From NCBI RefSeq assembly GCF_900095745.1, contig NZ_FMIR01000018.1, forward strand, positions 186,001 to 250,000: a stretch of 64,000 bases of DNA. The letters run 5' to 3'. Source of the stretch: Microbacterium oxydans. Its GTDB lineage: Bacteria > Actinomycetota > Actinomycetes > Actinomycetales > Microbacteriaceae. Below the pieces are notes generated by a model that was not told the origin of the DNA, ran no database searches, and saw only the letters and a list, made by a program, of their open reading frames with translations. Numbering within the stretch: the stretch's first letter is position 1; every line of letters starts with the position of its first letter. Positions 61,183 to 64,000 of this stretch are shown one piece after another. Both the position numbers and the translations under genes were made by a program.

Positions 61183-61794
61183 ATGAGCGACAGTGCAGAT
61201 TCATTGCGGGAGCAGCGCAAGCGCGAGACGTCCCGCGCACTCACCGATGCCGCACGCCGACTGACGACGGAGCAGGGCTTCGCGGGTTTCACCATCGAAG
61301 AGCTGTGCGCCGAGGTGGGCGTGTCCCGACGCACCTTCTTCAACTATTTCGAGAGCAAGGAGAACGCGGTCTTCGGGTTCGCCACCATCGACTCGCGCCA
61401 GGAGGCCCTCGAAGAGGAGTTCGCCTCTCAGCACGGCGACCTGCTCGACGACTTCATTCAGCTGACGATCCGCCGCTTCGAGCTGTTCAACCCGGTCGAG
61501 GATGCTCCGGCGATGTTCGCCGTGATCGAGCAGGAGCCGCGTCTGCTCAAGGCCGCGTTCGAGCAGCTCGCCAAGAACGAGCGTCGCGACATGGGGCTGA
61601 TCGTCCGCCGCACCGGAGACGACGCTGATGCCGAACTCCGCGCCGAGGTGATCGTGCACACCGTCGGCGCGCTCGTGCGGATGAGCATGGACCAGCTCCT
61701 GCACCACCAGTCCACCGAGCCGTTCAGCGACCTCATCACCCGACGTCTCGACCTCGCCCGCTCGCTCTACGCACCGTCACAGAAAGACCTCTGA
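61183..61794 (+). CDS. TetR-family repressor
   Basis: A 203-residue protein. The N-terminal helix-turn-helix is EQGFAGFTIEELCAEVGVSR followed by RTFFNYFESKENA. The C-terminal ligand domain is helical with no recognisable family. ATG 61183 (MSDSADSLREQRKRE) follows the palindrome directly. Its TGA is immediately followed by the exporter ATG with no gap, so both genes share one message. It probably responds to an exporter substrate. Confidence 0.93.
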   Translation: MSDSADSLREQRKRETSRALTDAARRLTTEQGFAGFTIEELCAEVGVSRRTFFNYFESKENAVFGFATIDSRQEALEEEFASQHGDLLDDFIQLTIRRFELFNPVEDAPAMFAVIEQEPRLLKAAFEQLAKNERRDMGLIVRRTGDDADAELRAEVIVHTVGALVRMSMDQLLHHQSTEPFSDLITRRLDLARSLYAPSQKDL

Positions 61795-63465
<1,671 letters not shown>

Positions 63466-63472
63466 CGTCCCG

Positions 63473-63506
63473 GCGCCCTCGCCCTTTCGATGAAGGGTGA
63501 GGGCGC
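63473..63506 (+). terminator. Hairpin after the MFS exporter gene
   Basis: GCGCCCTCGCCCTT pairs with AAGGGTGAGGGCGC over 14 bp with one G-U pair, around TCGATG. It begins 7 bp after the stop. No T-tract. Confidence 0.75.
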
Positions 63507-63577
63507 TGCGCTGTCAAGCCCCTCCCTTTCCGCGAAGCGAGCGGTCATCCTTCATCGTGGGGACAGGTAGGAGAACG

Positions 63578-63886
63578 ATGGAGCACGACCCGGACCGCAG
63601 GTTCGCCCTGGTGCACGTCAGTGACACCGACTGGGCGATCCACGATCTGCACTACCCGGAGGGCGATCACCGCCGGGTGGTCTGCACGATCTTCGAAGAC
63701 GCCCCGACGGAGTTCGAGGTGCTGTGGCGGCGCGACCTTCCGCTTGCCCTGCGGTACAGCTCCGCCGAGGACGTGCTCGACGCCGTCCGGAGGTTCCAGG
63801 ACGCCTCTCGGGCGACGCGGCCGATCCCGATCCCGCACCTCCCGCCGACGCGCAACCGGGGTGCGGGTCGAAGCACTCCCCGCTGA
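63578..63886 (+). CDS. Hypothetical protein, 102 residues
   Basis: ATG 63578 has AGGAG about 5 bases upstream and gives MEHDPDRRFALVHVSDTDWA. The first 70 residues look like a compact alpha/beta domain (VVCTIFEDAPTEFEVLWRRD, ALRYSSAEDVLDAVRRFQ); the rest is Pro/Arg-rich. No signal peptide, membrane helix or known motif. It stands alone between the exporter terminator and the next gene. Confidence 0.65.
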   Translation: MEHDPDRRFALVHVSDTDWAIHDLHYPEGDHRRVVCTIFEDAPTEFEVLWRRDLPLALRYSSAEDVLDAVRRFQDASRATRPIPIPHLPPTRNRGAGRSTPR

Positions 63887-63976
63887 CGCGCCGAGACGCC
63901 TCCGCTGGACGCGAAGCGCCGGTCTGCGCAAAACTGACGTGAACACGCCGGCCTTCCCCCACAGCCTGGAGTCCCC

Positions 63977-64000
63977 ATGACCTCTCCTGCACCCACCGCC
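63977..64000 (+). CDS. Start of a gene running off the right edge
   Basis: ATG 63977 with GGAG 8-9 bases upstream begins MTSPAPTA before the window ends. The 90 bp before it hold no other recognisable element. Function cannot be told. Confidence 0.35.

Overview
The window reads as chromosome of a high-G+C, flagellated Gram-positive actinobacterium, most likely Microbacterium or a close relative in Microbacteriaceae. The evidence is the glmS/coaA/acpS/alr/tsaE order, LAxTG-type wall anchoring, ECF-sigma/Asp23 stress genes, many GTG/TTG starts, chains of 4-nt ATGA/GTGA overlaps, and csrA directly behind flhB-flhA. No tRNA, rRNA, CRISPR array, IS element or prophage was seen, and no gene-free stretch exceeds 300 bases.

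Layout. 0-3.5 kb: end of a flagellar export operon (fliR end, flhB, flhA, csrA). 3.5-12.2 kb (minus): a membrane protein with a degenerate GGDEF domain, a PAS histidine kinase, an OmpR-type regulator, then tsaE, alr, acpS, glmS and coaA. 12.2-16.8 kb (minus): a DAACS symporter and two surface proteins, one with a LANTG sorting signal. 16.9-20.7 kb (plus): Ppx/GppA, VanZ, a low-Mr protein tyrosine phosphatase and a Wzc-like tyrosine kinase.

20.7-24.9 kb is the most unusual part. An HPr-kinase/PqqD fusion gene faces a 49-codon small gene that is translationally coupled to an AraC-type regulator. A Tat-type secreted protein and a MauE-thioredoxin fusion follow. The promoters of the small gene/regulator unit and of the Tat protein share the same box spacing and an identical 21-bp start region, so they look like one regulon. 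The small gene is a candidate peptide substrate of the PqqD/kinase protein.

25-49.7 kb is a surface-polysaccharide locus: acyltransferase, signal peptidase I, a Wzy-like polymerase, then a 12-gene minus-strand operon (42.7 to 28.4 kb). That operon encodes UDP-diNAc-bacillosamine synthesis (PglF/E/D-like), an initiating phosphoglycosyltransferase, a FucNAc-type glycosyltransferase, UDP-L-FucNAc synthesis (FnlA/B/C), a second glycosyltransferase, a flippase, a PqqD-like/nucleotidyltransferase fusion and a DUF4012 protein. Two more Wzc-like kinases and a GtrA/GT2/GT-C trio flank it. The part from about 26.8 to 36 kb looks more A+T rich than its surroundings.

49.8-55.5 kb (minus): glmM-rpsI-rplM, an EEP-family hydrolase, truA and an APC permease. 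55.5-56.9 kb: an HxlR regulator and a divergent NmrA-type reductase with a palindromic operator region. 56.9-61 kb (minus): a nine-gene Asp23/CsbD/ECF-sigma envelope-stress group. 61-63.5 kb: a TetR regulator with a perfect 18-bp palindrome at its start, and the MFS exporter it abuts. The window ends with a small hypothetical gene and the first codons of another.
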